Shown here one piece after another: positions 42,042 through 50,506 of a DNA stretch of 64,000 nucleotides. The notes below the pieces were generated by a model. It was given only the letters and a program-made list of their open reading frames with translations, was not told the DNA's origin and searched no databases. The translations under genes were made by a program, and so were the position numbers. Each line of letters opens with the position of its first letter. Position 1 is the stretch's first letter. The stretch spans positions 248,001 to 312,000 of the forward strand of contig NZ_JAHUWT010000005.1 in assembly GCF_019218885.1 (NCBI RefSeq), written 5' to 3'. Source of the stretch: Bordetella sp. BOR01. GTDB lineage: Bacteria; Pseudomonadota; Gammaproteobacteria; Burkholderiales; Burkholderiaceae_B.

Positions 42042-42785
42042 TCACAGCTTGCTGCGGGTGTAGATTTCGGAATATCCCAGCTTGATGACTTCGGTGATCT
42101 GGTCCTGGCGGCGCGCGATATGCGATTCCAGCAAGGTGACCAGCGCGGCTTCATCGCGCGCTTTCAGTGCCTCGATGATGCTGATGTGCTCGGCCTGGGT
42201 GTAGGGCCGCCTGCCATTGCGCATGTCGATCCAGCGCACGTACTGGATGCGCGCATTCACATTGGCCAGCGCACGCACGAATTCTTCGTTGCGGCCAAGG
42301 CGTGCCAGCCGCATGTGGAAATCTTCGTCCAGCGCCAGCAGTTCGGCCGAATCGGAATCGTCGGGGATCGAGGTATCGCGCAGCGTGATCGCCTCGAGGT
42401 CGTTGATTTCTGCGTCGGTGGCGCGCTTGCAGGCCAGGCGTGCAATGGCGGTCTCCAATCCCAGCCTGTACTCGTACAGGTCGAACACCTGCTTGGCATC
42501 CAGGGGGCGGCTGGTGAAGCCCTTGTTGGCGGTACGTTCCAGGAAGCCCTCGACCATGAGTTGGTTCAGCACTTCGCGCAGCGGTGTGCGGCTGACTTCC
42601 AGCCGCTTGGACAATTCGATCTCGTTGATGCGCTCGCCCGGCTTGAACTCATAGGTGGCAGCCATGTTCTTGATGCGTTCATAGATGGCCGACGAACTGA
42701 GCGAGGTGCGCTTGCGCGGCGCCGGCGCGTCGGGATCGAGTGCGTCGTCGGGGGCGAGCGCGGCGCGGGTACCTGCCTGGGTCAT
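42042..42785 (-). CDS. GntR-family regulator, FadR/FCD subfamily
   Basis: 247 aa. The N-terminal winged helix (INEIELSKRLEVSRTPLREV) is followed by an all-helical FCD domain with the metal-ligand histidines of the family (DEDFHMRLARLGRN and LLESHIARR). It lies between two metabolic operons: Bug-MmgE-dehydrogenase to the left and ALDH-PhyH-MHS to the right. GT-N2-AC palindromes occur before all three transcription units, so it may regulate both. Confidence 0.92.
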   Translation of the reverse strand: MTQAGTRAALAPDDALDPDAPAPRKRTSLSSSAIYERIKNMAATYEFKPGERINEIELSKRLEVSRTPLREVLNQLMVEGFLERTANKGFTSRPLDAKQVFDLYEYRLGLETAIARLACKRATDAEINDLEAITLRDTSIPDDSDSAELLALDEDFHMRLARLGRNEEFVRALANVNARIQYVRWIDMRNGRRPYTQAEHISIIEALKARDEAALVTLLESHIARRQDQITEVIKLGYSEIYTRSKL

Positions 42786-42800
42786 TGTGAGTCCGATAAT

Positions 42801-42820
42801 GTGTATACCGAACTGTATTA
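42801..42820. promoter_or_regulatory. GTATAC-containing site before the gntR-osmC operon
   Basis: GTGTATACC followed by AACTGTATTA, 16-35 bp upstream of the gntR start. It shares the GTATAC core with the palindrome at 38037-38066. A candidate autoregulatory site. Confidence 0.42.
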
Positions 42821-42878
42821 TATCCAGGCCCTTCAGGTACCCGCCGGCAGGGGCCGGGCCGCGCGGCGCCGCAAGGCT

Positions 42879-44486
42879 TTATCGGTCGAGTTTCCAACCC
42901 CGGGTCTCGGGCAACAGGAAGGCGGTTACCAGAATCGAGATGACTGCCACGACGATAGGGTAGTACAGGCCGGCGTAGATATCGCCGGTAGTCGTGGAAA
43001 TCAGCGTGGCGAAGTACAGCGCGAAGCCGCCGAAATAGCCGGTGCCGATATGGTAGGCCATCGACATGCTGGAATAGCGCACCCGGGTGGGAAACAGTTC
43101 GACCAGGTAGGCGCCGTTCGGCCCGTACACCACGCACCCTATCACCACCAGCAGCCAGATCAGCACCACCACCATGGGGCGGTTGATCTCGGCCTCGTCC
43201 GCCTTCGCCGGGTAGCCGGCTTCACGCAAGAGGCGGGTGATGGCGGCCGGGTCGGCACCATCGACGCCGGCGCCCGCGGCCTGGACCGTGGCGCCTGGCG
43301 CCGATGCAGGCACCAGTGTATAGGGCACGCCGGCCGTGTTCAGTTGTTCGCGGGCTCGTTCGCAGGCGTTGTCGGGCGCCGAGAACATGCGCAGGCGGCA
43401 TTCCGACGAAACCAGGGTGACGGGGGCGGCGGCGATGGCCCGGTCCAGCGCGGGGTTGGCGAAGTGCGTCAGGCCTTTGAATATCGGCATCACGGCCAGC
43501 ACGCCTACGATGAAGCCGCCGATGATCACGCGCTTGCGGCCCCAGCGATCCGACATCCAGCCCGCCACCACGAAGAACGGGGCGCCCAGCAGCAAGGCCA
43601 GCGCCACCAGGGTGTAGGCGGTGGTCGGATCGACCTTCAGCCACTTCATCAGGAAAATGAGCGCGAAGAACTGGCCCGTGTACCAGAGCACGGTAACGCC
43701 GGCGACCGTACCGAACAGGGCCAGCAGCACGAACTTCAGGTTGGCCCAATTGCCGAACGCGTCGCGGATGGGTTGCCGCGACGTCTTGCCTTCGGCTTTC
43801 ATCTGCAGGAAGACCGGGGATTCATTCAGCTTGGCGCGAATGTAGATCGAGACGCCCAGCAAGAACACCGAGAACAGGAAGGGAAGGCGCCAGCCCCAGT
43901 CGGTGAATTGTTCGGGCGTGGTGGCGCTGCGGGTCAGCGTCACCACCAGCAGCGACAGCAGGAAGCCCGCCGTCGCGGTGAGCTGGATCCAGCTGGTGTA
44001 CAGGCCGCGCTTGCTGTCCTCGGCATGCTCGGCCACGTAGGTGGCCGCTCCGCCATATTCGCCTCCCAGTGCCAGGCCTTGTATGCAGCGCAACAGCACC
44101 AGCAAGGCGGGGGCCCAGGCGCCGGCGGTAGCGTAGGTGGGCAGCAGCCCCACCCCGATGGTGGAAATGCCCATCATCACAATGGTGATCAGGAAGGTGT
44201 ACTTGCGGCCTACCAGGTCGCCCAGCCTGCCGAACACCAGCGAGCCGAACGGCCGAAGTACCAGTCCAACCCCAAAGGTGGCCAGGCTGGCCAGGAACGC
44301 CGCCGTCTGGCCCATGCTGGGCGGAAAGAACAGGGGCGCCAGCACGGCCGCCAGCGCGCCATAGATGAAGAAGTCGTACCACTCGAAGGCGGTGCCCAGC
44401 GAGGCGCCCCAGATGACCTTGCGCATTTCTCCCGCGCGTTCGCCCTCTGCGGGCCGATTGTTCAGACTGCCTGCCAGCGTTTCCAT
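42879..44486 (-). CDS. MHS-family MFS transporter with large loop insertion
   Basis: 535 aa, longer than the roughly 430 aa usual for metabolite:H+ symporters (ShiA/ProP type). MRKVIWGASLGTAFEWYDFF and the GGEYGGAATYVAEHA segment are diagnostic. About 100 extra hydrophilic residues lie near residues 330-435, between late membrane segments, with two cysteines. I chose the ATG at 44486, preceded by CTGGGGAAAAC; the open frame runs back to 45011 inside the dioxygenase gene. It probably imports the substrate of the PhyH/ALDH operon. Confidence 0.92.
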   Translation of the reverse strand: METLAGSLNNRPAEGERAGEMRKVIWGASLGTAFEWYDFFIYGALAAVLAPLFFPPSMGQTAAFLASLATFGVGLVLRPFGSLVFGRLGDLVGRKYTFLITIVMMGISTIGVGLLPTYATAGAWAPALLVLLRCIQGLALGGEYGGAATYVAEHAEDSKRGLYTSWIQLTATAGFLLSLLVVTLTRSATTPEQFTDWGWRLPFLFSVFLLGVSIYIRAKLNESPVFLQMKAEGKTSRQPIRDAFGNWANLKFVLLALFGTVAGVTVLWYTGQFFALIFLMKWLKVDPTTAYTLVALALLLGAPFFVVAGWMSDRWGRKRVIIGGFIVGVLAVMPIFKGLTHFANPALDRAIAAAPVTLVSSECRLRMFSAPDNACERAREQLNTAGVPYTLVPASAPGATVQAAGAGVDGADPAAITRLLREAGYPAKADEAEINRPMVVVLIWLLVVIGCVVYGPNGAYLVELFPTRVRYSSMSMAYHIGTGYFGGFALYFATLISTTTGDIYAGLYYPIVVAVISILVTAFLLPETRGWKLDR

Positions 44487-44518
44487 GTTTTCCCCAGGTT
44501 CTGGTCGTGACGATGCTT

Positions 44519-45337
44519 TCAGGCGGGCAACAGGCCGCGCGCATAATCGGCCAGGCTGTTGTCGTTGATTTCCTGCAGCAGGTAGGGCGCCGGGTTCATG
44601 ATGTAGGCGTTCTTGTGCTGCCGGGTGGCCTTGCCGGAGGGACGATTGCCGTCGCGACTGTAAGCGAAATAAAGGTTGCGCCGCCCTTGCGTGGAATGGT
44701 TTTCCTTGGAGCTGTGCACCAGGTTGCCGCAGAACAGCACCACCGTGCCGGCCGGGAAAGTGCATTCGTAGACCGGAGTCTGCGCAAAATGCGCTTCCAT
44801 GTATTCGTCCGGCACGATGTGCAGCGGATAGCTGGTGGTGGTGGTGTCGTAGAAGGCCTGGATCAGCCCATGCTTGTGCGAACCGGGCACGAAGCGCAGC
44901 GGGCCGTTGTCGGGCGTCGAGTCGTCCAGGGTGATCAGCGCGGTCAACATGTCGCGGTGTCCGCCGTACGGCAGGCCATCGTGCACCCAGCTCGCGTAGT
45001 CCTGGTGCCACTGGAAGATGTCGCCCTTGCCGGCAGCCTTGTAGTTCAGGCGCGACTGGTGCAGGTAGGTGGGCCCAAGCAGTTGCTGGATGGCGCCCAG
45101 CAGGCGGGGCAGCCGATAAGCGCGCCCGCAGGCCTCGGAGTCGAGCTCGACGGCCCAGGCGGCCCGCACGGTGGTGCCGTCTTTCTCCAGCACGTTCGCT
45201 TCGGGATGGCCGCGCTGGTCGCTGTGCAGGATCAGTGCGTCTTCCTGCAGGGCGCCCAGTTCGGCGGGTGTGAACAAGTCGCGCAGTACCAGAAAGCCGT
45301 TTTCGTCGTAGAAGTGGATTTGTTCAGCGGTCAACAT
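44519..45337 (-). CDS. Phytanoyl-CoA dioxygenase (PhyH)-family protein
   Basis: 272 aa Fe(II)/2-oxoglutarate dioxygenase. The metal facial triad is H111 and D113 (WHQDYASW) plus the distal histidine in NLVHSSKEN; RNLYFAYSRDG supplies the 2-oxoglutarate arginine region. It hydroxylates an unknown substrate in the cytoplasm. It lies between the ALDH and MHS transporter genes, with gaps of 57 and 32 bp, so all three are likely one operon. Confidence 0.91.
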   Translation of the reverse strand: MLTAEQIHFYDENGFLVLRDLFTPAELGALQEDALILHSDQRGHPEANVLEKDGTTVRAAWAVELDSEACGRAYRLPRLLGAIQQLLGPTYLHQSRLNYKAAGKGDIFQWHQDYASWVHDGLPYGGHRDMLTALITLDDSTPDNGPLRFVPGSHKHGLIQAFYDTTTTSYPLHIVPDEYMEAHFAQTPVYECTFPAGTVVLFCGNLVHSSKENHSTQGRRNLYFAYSRDGNRPSGKATRQHKNAYIMNPAPYLLQEINDNSLADYARGLLPA

Positions 45338-45394
45338 GACAAGCGTCCTTGAAAAAGAGGGGTGAAAGGGCTGCAGCCGTGTGGATCTGGCCGC

Positions 45395-46906
45395 CTATAA
45401 AGCCCCGATGGTGATCTGCTTGGTTTCCAGGAATTCATCGATGCCGTGGTGTGCGCCTTCGCGCCCGATGCCGGACTGTTTCACGCCGCCGATGGGTACC
45501 GCCTCGGATGAGATGACGGCTTCATTGATGCCTACCGCGCCCAGTTCCAGGCGTTCTGCCATGCGCAGCGCCCGGGCCAGGTCCCGCGTATAAAAATATC
45601 CCGCCAGTCCGTAGCTGGAATCATTGGCCAGCGCCAATGCTTCCTCTTCGGTGTCGAACGCCAGCAGCGGCGCGACCGGGCCGAAGGTTTCTTCGTGGCA
45701 GATGCGCATGTGCGGCTTCACATCCAGCAGTACCGTGGGCTGGAAGAACAGCCCGCCGCGCTCGTCCGGTGCGCCGCCCACCACTGCGCGCGCGCCCTTG
45801 GCCAGGGCGTCGGCCACATGCTCGGATACTTTGTCGACGGCCTTGCTGTTGATCAGCGGCCCCTGCGTTACGTCCGGCTGCAGGCCCGGCCCGACCTGCA
45901 GGCTGCGTACCCGCTCGATCAACTTGGCCGCGAAGGCGTCGTACACGGTGCGTTGCACCAGGATGCGGTTCGCGCAGGTGCAAGTCTGGCCCATGTTGCG
46001 GAATTTGCTGGCCAGGGCGCCATCGGCGGCCCGGTCCAGGTCGGCGTCTTCGAACACGATCAACGGCGCGTTGCCGCCCAGCTCCAGGCTGACTTTCAGC
46101 ACGTTGTCCGCCGCAAGCCTCATCAGTTGCTTGCCGGTGCTGGTGGAGCCGGTGAACGACAGTTTCCGCACACGGCTGTCCGCCAGCAGCGCACGGCCTG
46201 TGTCGGCCACGTTGTCACGCGTGCACAGCACCAGGTTGATCACGCCATCAGGTATGCCGGCCCGCTGGGCAAGCACGCACAGGGCGATGGCCGACAACGG
46301 GGTTTCTTCAGAAGGCTTGAGCACGATGCTGCAGCCGGCTGCCAATGCGGGCGCGCACTTGCGCGTGATCATGGCGCTGGGAAAGTTCCACGGCGTAATG
46401 GCGACCACCACTCCCACCGGCTGGCGCAAGGTCAGTACGCGCCGGTCGGCACTGTAGGTTTGCAGGACTTCGCCGTGAATGCGCTTGGCTTCTTCCGCAT
46501 ACCAGGCCACGAAGCTGGCGCCGAACAGCACCTCGCCGCGCGCCTCGGCCAAGGGCTTGCCTTGCTCGCGTGTCATCAGCAAAGCCAGGTCATCGACGTG
46601 GGCCAGGATCTGGGCGTGCCAGGCCATCAGGCGCGTCGCGCGTTCCTTGGCGGGCAGGGCGGCCCAGGCCGGCTGTGCCCGGCTGGCGGCCTGTACCGCT
46701 TTCCGCACCCCCGGCCCGGACGTGGCGGCCAGGCTGGTCAGCCGTTCGCCCGTAGCAGGGTCGGCCACATGCAAGAGAGGGCCCGCGTCAGGGCATTCCC
46801 ACTGCCCGTCGATGAAGCCGCCGGCGCGCAGCAGTTCCGGGTCTTTCAATTGATCGGTCAGCGGTGATTGCGCCAGGGGGGCAGGCGGGGCTTCTACGGT
46901 ATTCAT
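45395..46906 (-). CDS. NAD(P)-dependent aldehyde dehydrogenase, succinate-semialdehyde dehydrogenase-like
   Basis: 503 aa. E275 (LELGGNA) and the nucleophile C309 (GQTCTCANR) are present, as are TPWNFPSAMI and GVKQSGIGREG. The CTC arrangement after GQT and the overall pattern resemble GabD-type semialdehyde dehydrogenases. First gene of the ALDH-PhyH-MHS operon. The aldehyde could be produced when the PhyH enzyme hydroxylates and splits a substrate; that is inference. Confidence 0.93.
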   Translation of the reverse strand: MNTVEAPPAPLAQSPLTDQLKDPELLRAGGFIDGQWECPDAGPLLHVADPATGERLTSLAATSGPGVRKAVQAASRAQPAWAALPAKERATRLMAWHAQILAHVDDLALLMTREQGKPLAEARGEVLFGASFVAWYAEEAKRIHGEVLQTYSADRRVLTLRQPVGVVVAITPWNFPSAMITRKCAPALAAGCSIVLKPSEETPLSAIALCVLAQRAGIPDGVINLVLCTRDNVADTGRALLADSRVRKLSFTGSTSTGKQLMRLAADNVLKVSLELGGNAPLIVFEDADLDRAADGALASKFRNMGQTCTCANRILVQRTVYDAFAAKLIERVRSLQVGPGLQPDVTQGPLINSKAVDKVSEHVADALAKGARAVVGGAPDERGGLFFQPTVLLDVKPHMRICHEETFGPVAPLLAFDTEEEALALANDSSYGLAGYFYTRDLARALRMAERLELGAVGINEAVISSEAVPIGGVKQSGIGREGAHHGIDEFLETKQITIGAL

Positions 46907-47204
46907 CAGTTCCAGGCTCCAGTCAGAAGTGCATCATGTAGTGAATAATATTCTGTGTACAGTTTGACTCAATCCGGGATAACCCGCATGCGAACGCACC
47001 GGCGCGGATCGACGCGTGGGCGCGATTGCAGGCAAGACGTGGATTGGCGAGGGGATCGGAGCGGTGGGGCGGCCCGCGGCATATAGCCCCGCGCAGGGGG
47101 CCGAAGGGGCTTTGCTCAGTAGAAGCAGGGGAGCGGGCAGCCTGGTGCCAGCCGGCAGCCACCGGAGCGGCAGCATGCGGCGACGGGGCGTGCCGGACTG
47201 AATG
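46907..47204. other. Intergenic region, 298 bp, no gene
   Basis: The left third holds the promoter of the ALDH operon. I see no gene or structure from about 46980 to 47204. Confidence 0.6.
46945..46972 (-). promoter_or_regulatory. Promoter and embedded palindrome of the ALDH-PhyH-MHS operon
   Basis: On the minus strand TTGAGT (46972-46967), a 16-bp spacer and TATTAT (46950-46945). The spacer contains CTGTGTACAG (46953-46962), an imperfect GT-N2-AC palindrome that could block polymerase when bound by a GntR protein. Confidence 0.55.
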
Positions 47205-47900
47205 TCAGCCGGCGGGCGCCTTGGCCAGCACGGTCATGACGTTACGGCCGGTGCGCTCGAGGTGGCGGGTCAGTATCTGGGCGGCCAGCGTCTCGTCGCG
47301 TGCCATGGCGGCCTCGAAGATGGCCTGGTGTTCGGCGGGCACGTTGGCGTCGGGCGCATGGCGCGCCAGGAACAGGCGGCGGTAGCGGTCGCTCAGGTCA
47401 TGCAGGCTGCCGCAGAAGCGCAGCAGCAGCGGCATGTCGCAGGCCGAGAACAATGTCAGGTGAAAGGCCCGGTGGGCTTTTTCCCAGCCTTCGGCGCGCT
47501 GCCCATCGCTTTCCAGGCGATGCAGCCGGTGGTAGGCCGCCACCAGGGCGTCTTCCCAGGCATCGTCGCCGCGCCGCAGCGATTCTTTCAGCGCGGTGAT
47601 TTCCAGCTGGGTGCGCAGCACCGTGACTTCGCGCAGGTTTTCGGCCGACACCGGCGTGACCTGGTAGCCGCGCTGGTCGGTGATCTGCACCAGGTCTTCG
47701 GCCGCCAGCCGCGTCAGCGCTTCGCGCAGCGGGCTGAGGCTGACATCGTAGGCGCGGCGCAGCTCATCCAGGCGCAGGCGCGTGCCGGGCGGATAGGTGC
47801 CGTCCAGGATCGCGGCCCGGATCTGGATGGCGACCGATGCCGTCAGGGACGGGCTGGCCGGGGGCTTGGGCGCGCCGGAAGAAGCCGGGGTGTTTTTCAT
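47205..47900 (-). CDS. GntR-family regulator, FCD subfamily
   Basis: 231 aa with the ATG at 47900; an in-frame start at 47945 would overlap the proposed operators. A Pro/Ala-rich tail precedes the winged helix (LDELRRAYDVSLSPLREALT) and the helical FCD domain (EHQAIFEAAMARDETLAAQI). It is divergent from a small catabolic operon across 144 bp that contain two ATCGAT-centred palindromes, its likely binding sites. Confidence 0.92.
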   Translation of the reverse strand: MKNTPASSGAPKPPASPSLTASVAIQIRAAILDGTYPPGTRLRLDELRRAYDVSLSPLREALTRLAAEDLVQITDQRGYQVTPVSAENLREVTVLRTQLEITALKESLRRGDDAWEDALVAAYHRLHRLESDGQRAEGWEKAHRAFHLTLFSACDMPLLLRFCGSLHDLSDRYRRLFLARHAPDANVPAEHQAIFEAAMARDETLAAQILTRHLERTGRNVMTVLAKAPAG

Positions 47901-47927
47901 GCGGCGTATTGTAGCGCCTGGCCTAAA

Positions 47928-47957
47928 TAATCGATTACAAACCATAAAATCGATTTT
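47928..47957. promoter_or_regulatory. Tandem ATCGAT palindromes, probable GntR operators
   Basis: TAATCGATTA (47928-47937) and AAAATCGATTTT (47946-47957) are perfect palindromes with centres 19 bp apart. They lie in the AT-rich divergent region upstream of both the gntR gene and the rightward operon. Confidence 0.65.
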
Positions 47958-48044
47958 TTATTGACTTTACGAACTGCTTCGTCAACCATACGCAGGCTGC
48001 GCGGCATTTCGCCGGCGCGGTGCGACTTGAAGAAGGAATCCCGC

Positions 48045-48482
48045 ATGTCCGCATCCCGCATTGATGCCGGCGTTGCCGCCCAGGCCATGGGCACGCCGCG
48101 CGACACCGCCGCCCTGCAACGCCAGGCCGACAGCTATCGCCAGTTGCTGGGCTATCTGCCGCCGCGGGTCGAGGCCCGCTTGCTGGTCACCGGCGCGCTC
48201 GATCCCGCCTTGGTGGAAATGCAGGAACAAGTGCGCGCGCATGCGATGAATCCGTCGTGCTTCGATGCCAAGACGGCGCAGTTGATGATCTTCGGCATGC
48301 TCATGGTCGAACTGAGCGACGCGGCGGTCATTCACGGCATCGCCGCGCGCCGGGCCGGCGCCAGCTGGGAAGAGATGCAGGCGGTGATCAGCATGGCGTA
48401 TCTGTTTCGCGGCGTGTCGGCCGCGAACCGCGGCGCCGATGTGCTGGCCCGCATCGCCGAACGCGAAGCGCAAGACAGCTGA
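48045..48482 (+). CDS. Carboxymuconolactone-decarboxylase-family protein
   Basis: 145 aa all-helical protein of the CMD/AhpD-like fold. The ATG at 48045 has AGAAGGAA eight bases upstream and is preferred over earlier frame starts. The family CxxC thiol pair is absent; only one cysteine occurs (NPSCFDA), so a peroxidase role is unlikely. It heads an operon with an amidohydrolase and a Bug gene and may decarboxylate or isomerise a ring-derived lactone. Confidence 0.8.
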   Translation: MSASRIDAGVAAQAMGTPRDTAALQRQADSYRQLLGYLPPRVEARLLVTGALDPALVEMQEQVRAHAMNPSCFDAKTAQLMIFGMLMVELSDAAVIHGIAARRAGASWEEMQAVISMAYLFRGVSAANRGADVLARIAEREAQDS

Positions 48483-48491
48483 GGCGCCGCC

Positions 48492-49382
48492 ATGCACGCG
48501 TGCCCCGGCCCCGACCGCCATACCCGCCCGCCGCGCTTTCGCATGCCTGCCGGCGCCTGCGATTGCCACGCGCACATTTTCGGGCCCCAGGCGCGGTTCC
48601 CCTATTCGCCCGAACGCAGCTATACGCCGCAAGACTGCACGGTGGACGATTACGTGCAACTGCTGGCCACGCTGGGCATCGACCGCGCCGTCATCGTGCA
48701 TGGCGGCGCCCATGGCACTGACAACGCCGCCACGCTGGACGCACTGCAGCGCATGGGCGCGCGCGCCCGCGGGGTGGCGGTCATGCCGCCGGGCCGCCCG
48801 CGGGCCGAGCGCCAGCATATGCATGCGCTGGGCATGCGCGGCTACCGCCTGTCTACCGTGGTGGGCGGCGGCGTCGGCTTCGACCAGCTAGAGGCGCTGG
48901 CTGCCGAGGCGCAAGAACTGGGTTGGCACCTGGTGCTGCACTTCAAGCATGCCGATGAACTGGTGGCGCTGCTGCCCCGCCTGCAGGCGCTGCCTGTCGA
49001 TATCGTGCTGGACCACATGGCGCGCATACGCGGCGATGAAGGGGTGGACAGCCCGCCGTTCGCCGCGCTGGCGCGGCTGATGGACACGGGCCGGGCCTGG
49101 GTCAAGCTGGCCAGCCTGTACCGGCTTTCGGCGCAGCCATACCCGCATGCCGACATGCTGCCCATGATCCATCGCGTGGCCGCAGGCTGGCCCGACCGCA
49201 TTATCTGGGGCAGCAACTGGCCGCACCCCATTTGCGATGTTTCCATGCCCAACGATGGCGACCTGGTCGACCTGATTCCCTTGTGGGTGCCCGACCCGGC
49301 CGTGCAGCAAAAGTTGCTGGTGGACAACCCGGCAGCGCTGTACGGGTTCCAGCGAGCCATCGGCTCCATACAACAGCCATAA
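48492..49382 (+). CDS. Amidohydrolase, 2-pyrone-4,6-dicarboxylate lactonase-like, with Asp-to-Asn change
   Basis: 296 aa, paralogous to the protein at 12639. H26/H28 (CDCHAHIFG) and the LDHMARI histidine are present. Where the paralogue has D245 in WGSDWPH, this one has N242 in WGSNWPH, at the position of the catalytic aspartate of the superfamily. Activity may be altered, or another acid may substitute. It starts 9 bp after the carboxymuconolactone-decarboxylase-like gene and precedes a Bug gene. Confidence 0.87.
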   Translation: MHACPGPDRHTRPPRFRMPAGACDCHAHIFGPQARFPYSPERSYTPQDCTVDDYVQLLATLGIDRAVIVHGGAHGTDNAATLDALQRMGARARGVAVMPPGRPRAERQHMHALGMRGYRLSTVVGGGVGFDQLEALAAEAQELGWHLVLHFKHADELVALLPRLQALPVDIVLDHMARIRGDEGVDSPPFAALARLMDTGRAWVKLASLYRLSAQPYPHADMLPMIHRVAAGWPDRIIWGSNWPHPICDVSMPNDGDLVDLIPLWVPDPAVQQKLLVDNPAALYGFQRAIGSIQQP

Positions 49383-49417
49383 CCATAACCAGAAGCAGGA
49401 AAACACGGAGACAAACC

Positions 49418-50389
49418 ATGTACAAGCAAGCCTTGCGCGCGCTGGCCGGCCTATTGCTGGCCAGCATCGTGCCCGTTGCGGCGCAGGCCGCGGCTTATCC
49501 CGAGCGCGCGGTGACGATCATCGTGCCGTTCCCGCCGGGTGGCACCACCGATGTGGTGGCTCGCGTGCTGGCGGAAAAACTGTCGGCCCTATTCAAGCAA
49601 TCGGTCATCGTCGAGAACCGGCAGGGGGCCGGGGGCAACATCGGCGCGGCCTACGTGGCGCGCGCCAAGCCCGACGGCTATACCTTGCTGGTATCCAGCG
49701 CGGGCCCGCTCAGCATCAACCAGCAGTTGTATGCCGATCCTGGCTACGATCCCATCCGCGATTTCGCTCCCGTGTCGCTTTTGGCGTCGGTGCCCATCAT
49801 GCTGGCGGCCAATCCGAAGGCGCCTTTTGGCTCGGTGGCGGAACTGATCGACTATGCCAAACAACATCCGGGCGGCATCGCATACGGCTCGCAAGGCAGC
49901 GGCACCACCAGCCACCTGACGATGGAACTGCTCAAGCTGGAAGCCGGCATCGACCTGCAGCACATTCCCTATCGCGGCAGCGCGCCGGCGGCCACCGACC
50001 TGATCGGCGGACAGATCCAGGTCATGTTCGACAACTCGCCCACCACGTATCCGCAGGTGCAGGCCGGCACGATGCGGGCCCTGGGCGTGGCATCGGCCCA
50101 ACGGGTCGACAGCATGAAAGGCATTCCCGCCATTGCCGAGACGGTGCCGGGGTTCGAGTCAGAAGCCTGGTTCGGACTGGTGGCGCCGGCCGGCACGCCC
50201 GACGAGGTGGTGCGCGACCTGAACGCCGCGGTGCGCCAGGTGCTGGCCGATCCGGCCGTGGTCCGGCGCTTCGATGAAGTGGGGGTGAAACTGGTGGGCG
50301 ACACGCCGCAGGCCTTCGGCTTGTTCATCCGGGCCGAGATGGAGAAGTGGGGCAAGATCATCAAGGCCACGGGCCTGCGGCTGGGGTAG
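49418..50389 (+). CDS. Bug/TctC-type tripartite tricarboxylate receptor
   Basis: 323 aa. The ATG at 49418 starts a Sec signal peptide (ALRALAGLLLASIVPVAAQA, cleavage near AQA); the longer frame is antisense-like sequence inside the preceding gene. AAYPERAVTIIVPFPPGG and PDGYTLLVS are family segments. It ends the three-gene operon, so its ligand is probably the lactone or carboxylate degraded by the two preceding enzymes. Confidence 0.93.
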   Translation: MYKQALRALAGLLLASIVPVAAQAAAYPERAVTIIVPFPPGGTTDVVARVLAEKLSALFKQSVIVENRQGAGGNIGAAYVARAKPDGYTLLVSSAGPLSINQQLYADPGYDPIRDFAPVSLLASVPIMLAANPKAPFGSVAELIDYAKQHPGGIAYGSQGSGTTSHLTMELLKLEAGIDLQHIPYRGSAPAATDLIGGQIQVMFDNSPTTYPQVQAGTMRALGVASAQRVDSMKGIPAIAETVPGFESEAWFGLVAPAGTPDEVVRDLNAAVRQVLADPAVVRRFDEVGVKLVGDTPQAFGLFIRAEMEKWGKIIKATGLRLG

Positions 50390-50506
50390 GGCGCCGGTCC
50401 GGGCCGCAACTGGCCTGGCCGCGCGGGCGGCGCGCCCGCAGTGACATCTTTGCATCACATATATCGTCTACAACCTGCAGTTGGGCCTCTACGGACGAAC
50501 TGCACG

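Noticed and set aside
42879-45011. A 710-residue transporter with a large N-terminal domain
   Set aside because: The extra N-terminus is an antisense-like shadow of the PhyH gene; the MHS protein starts at 44486 with a ribosome site.
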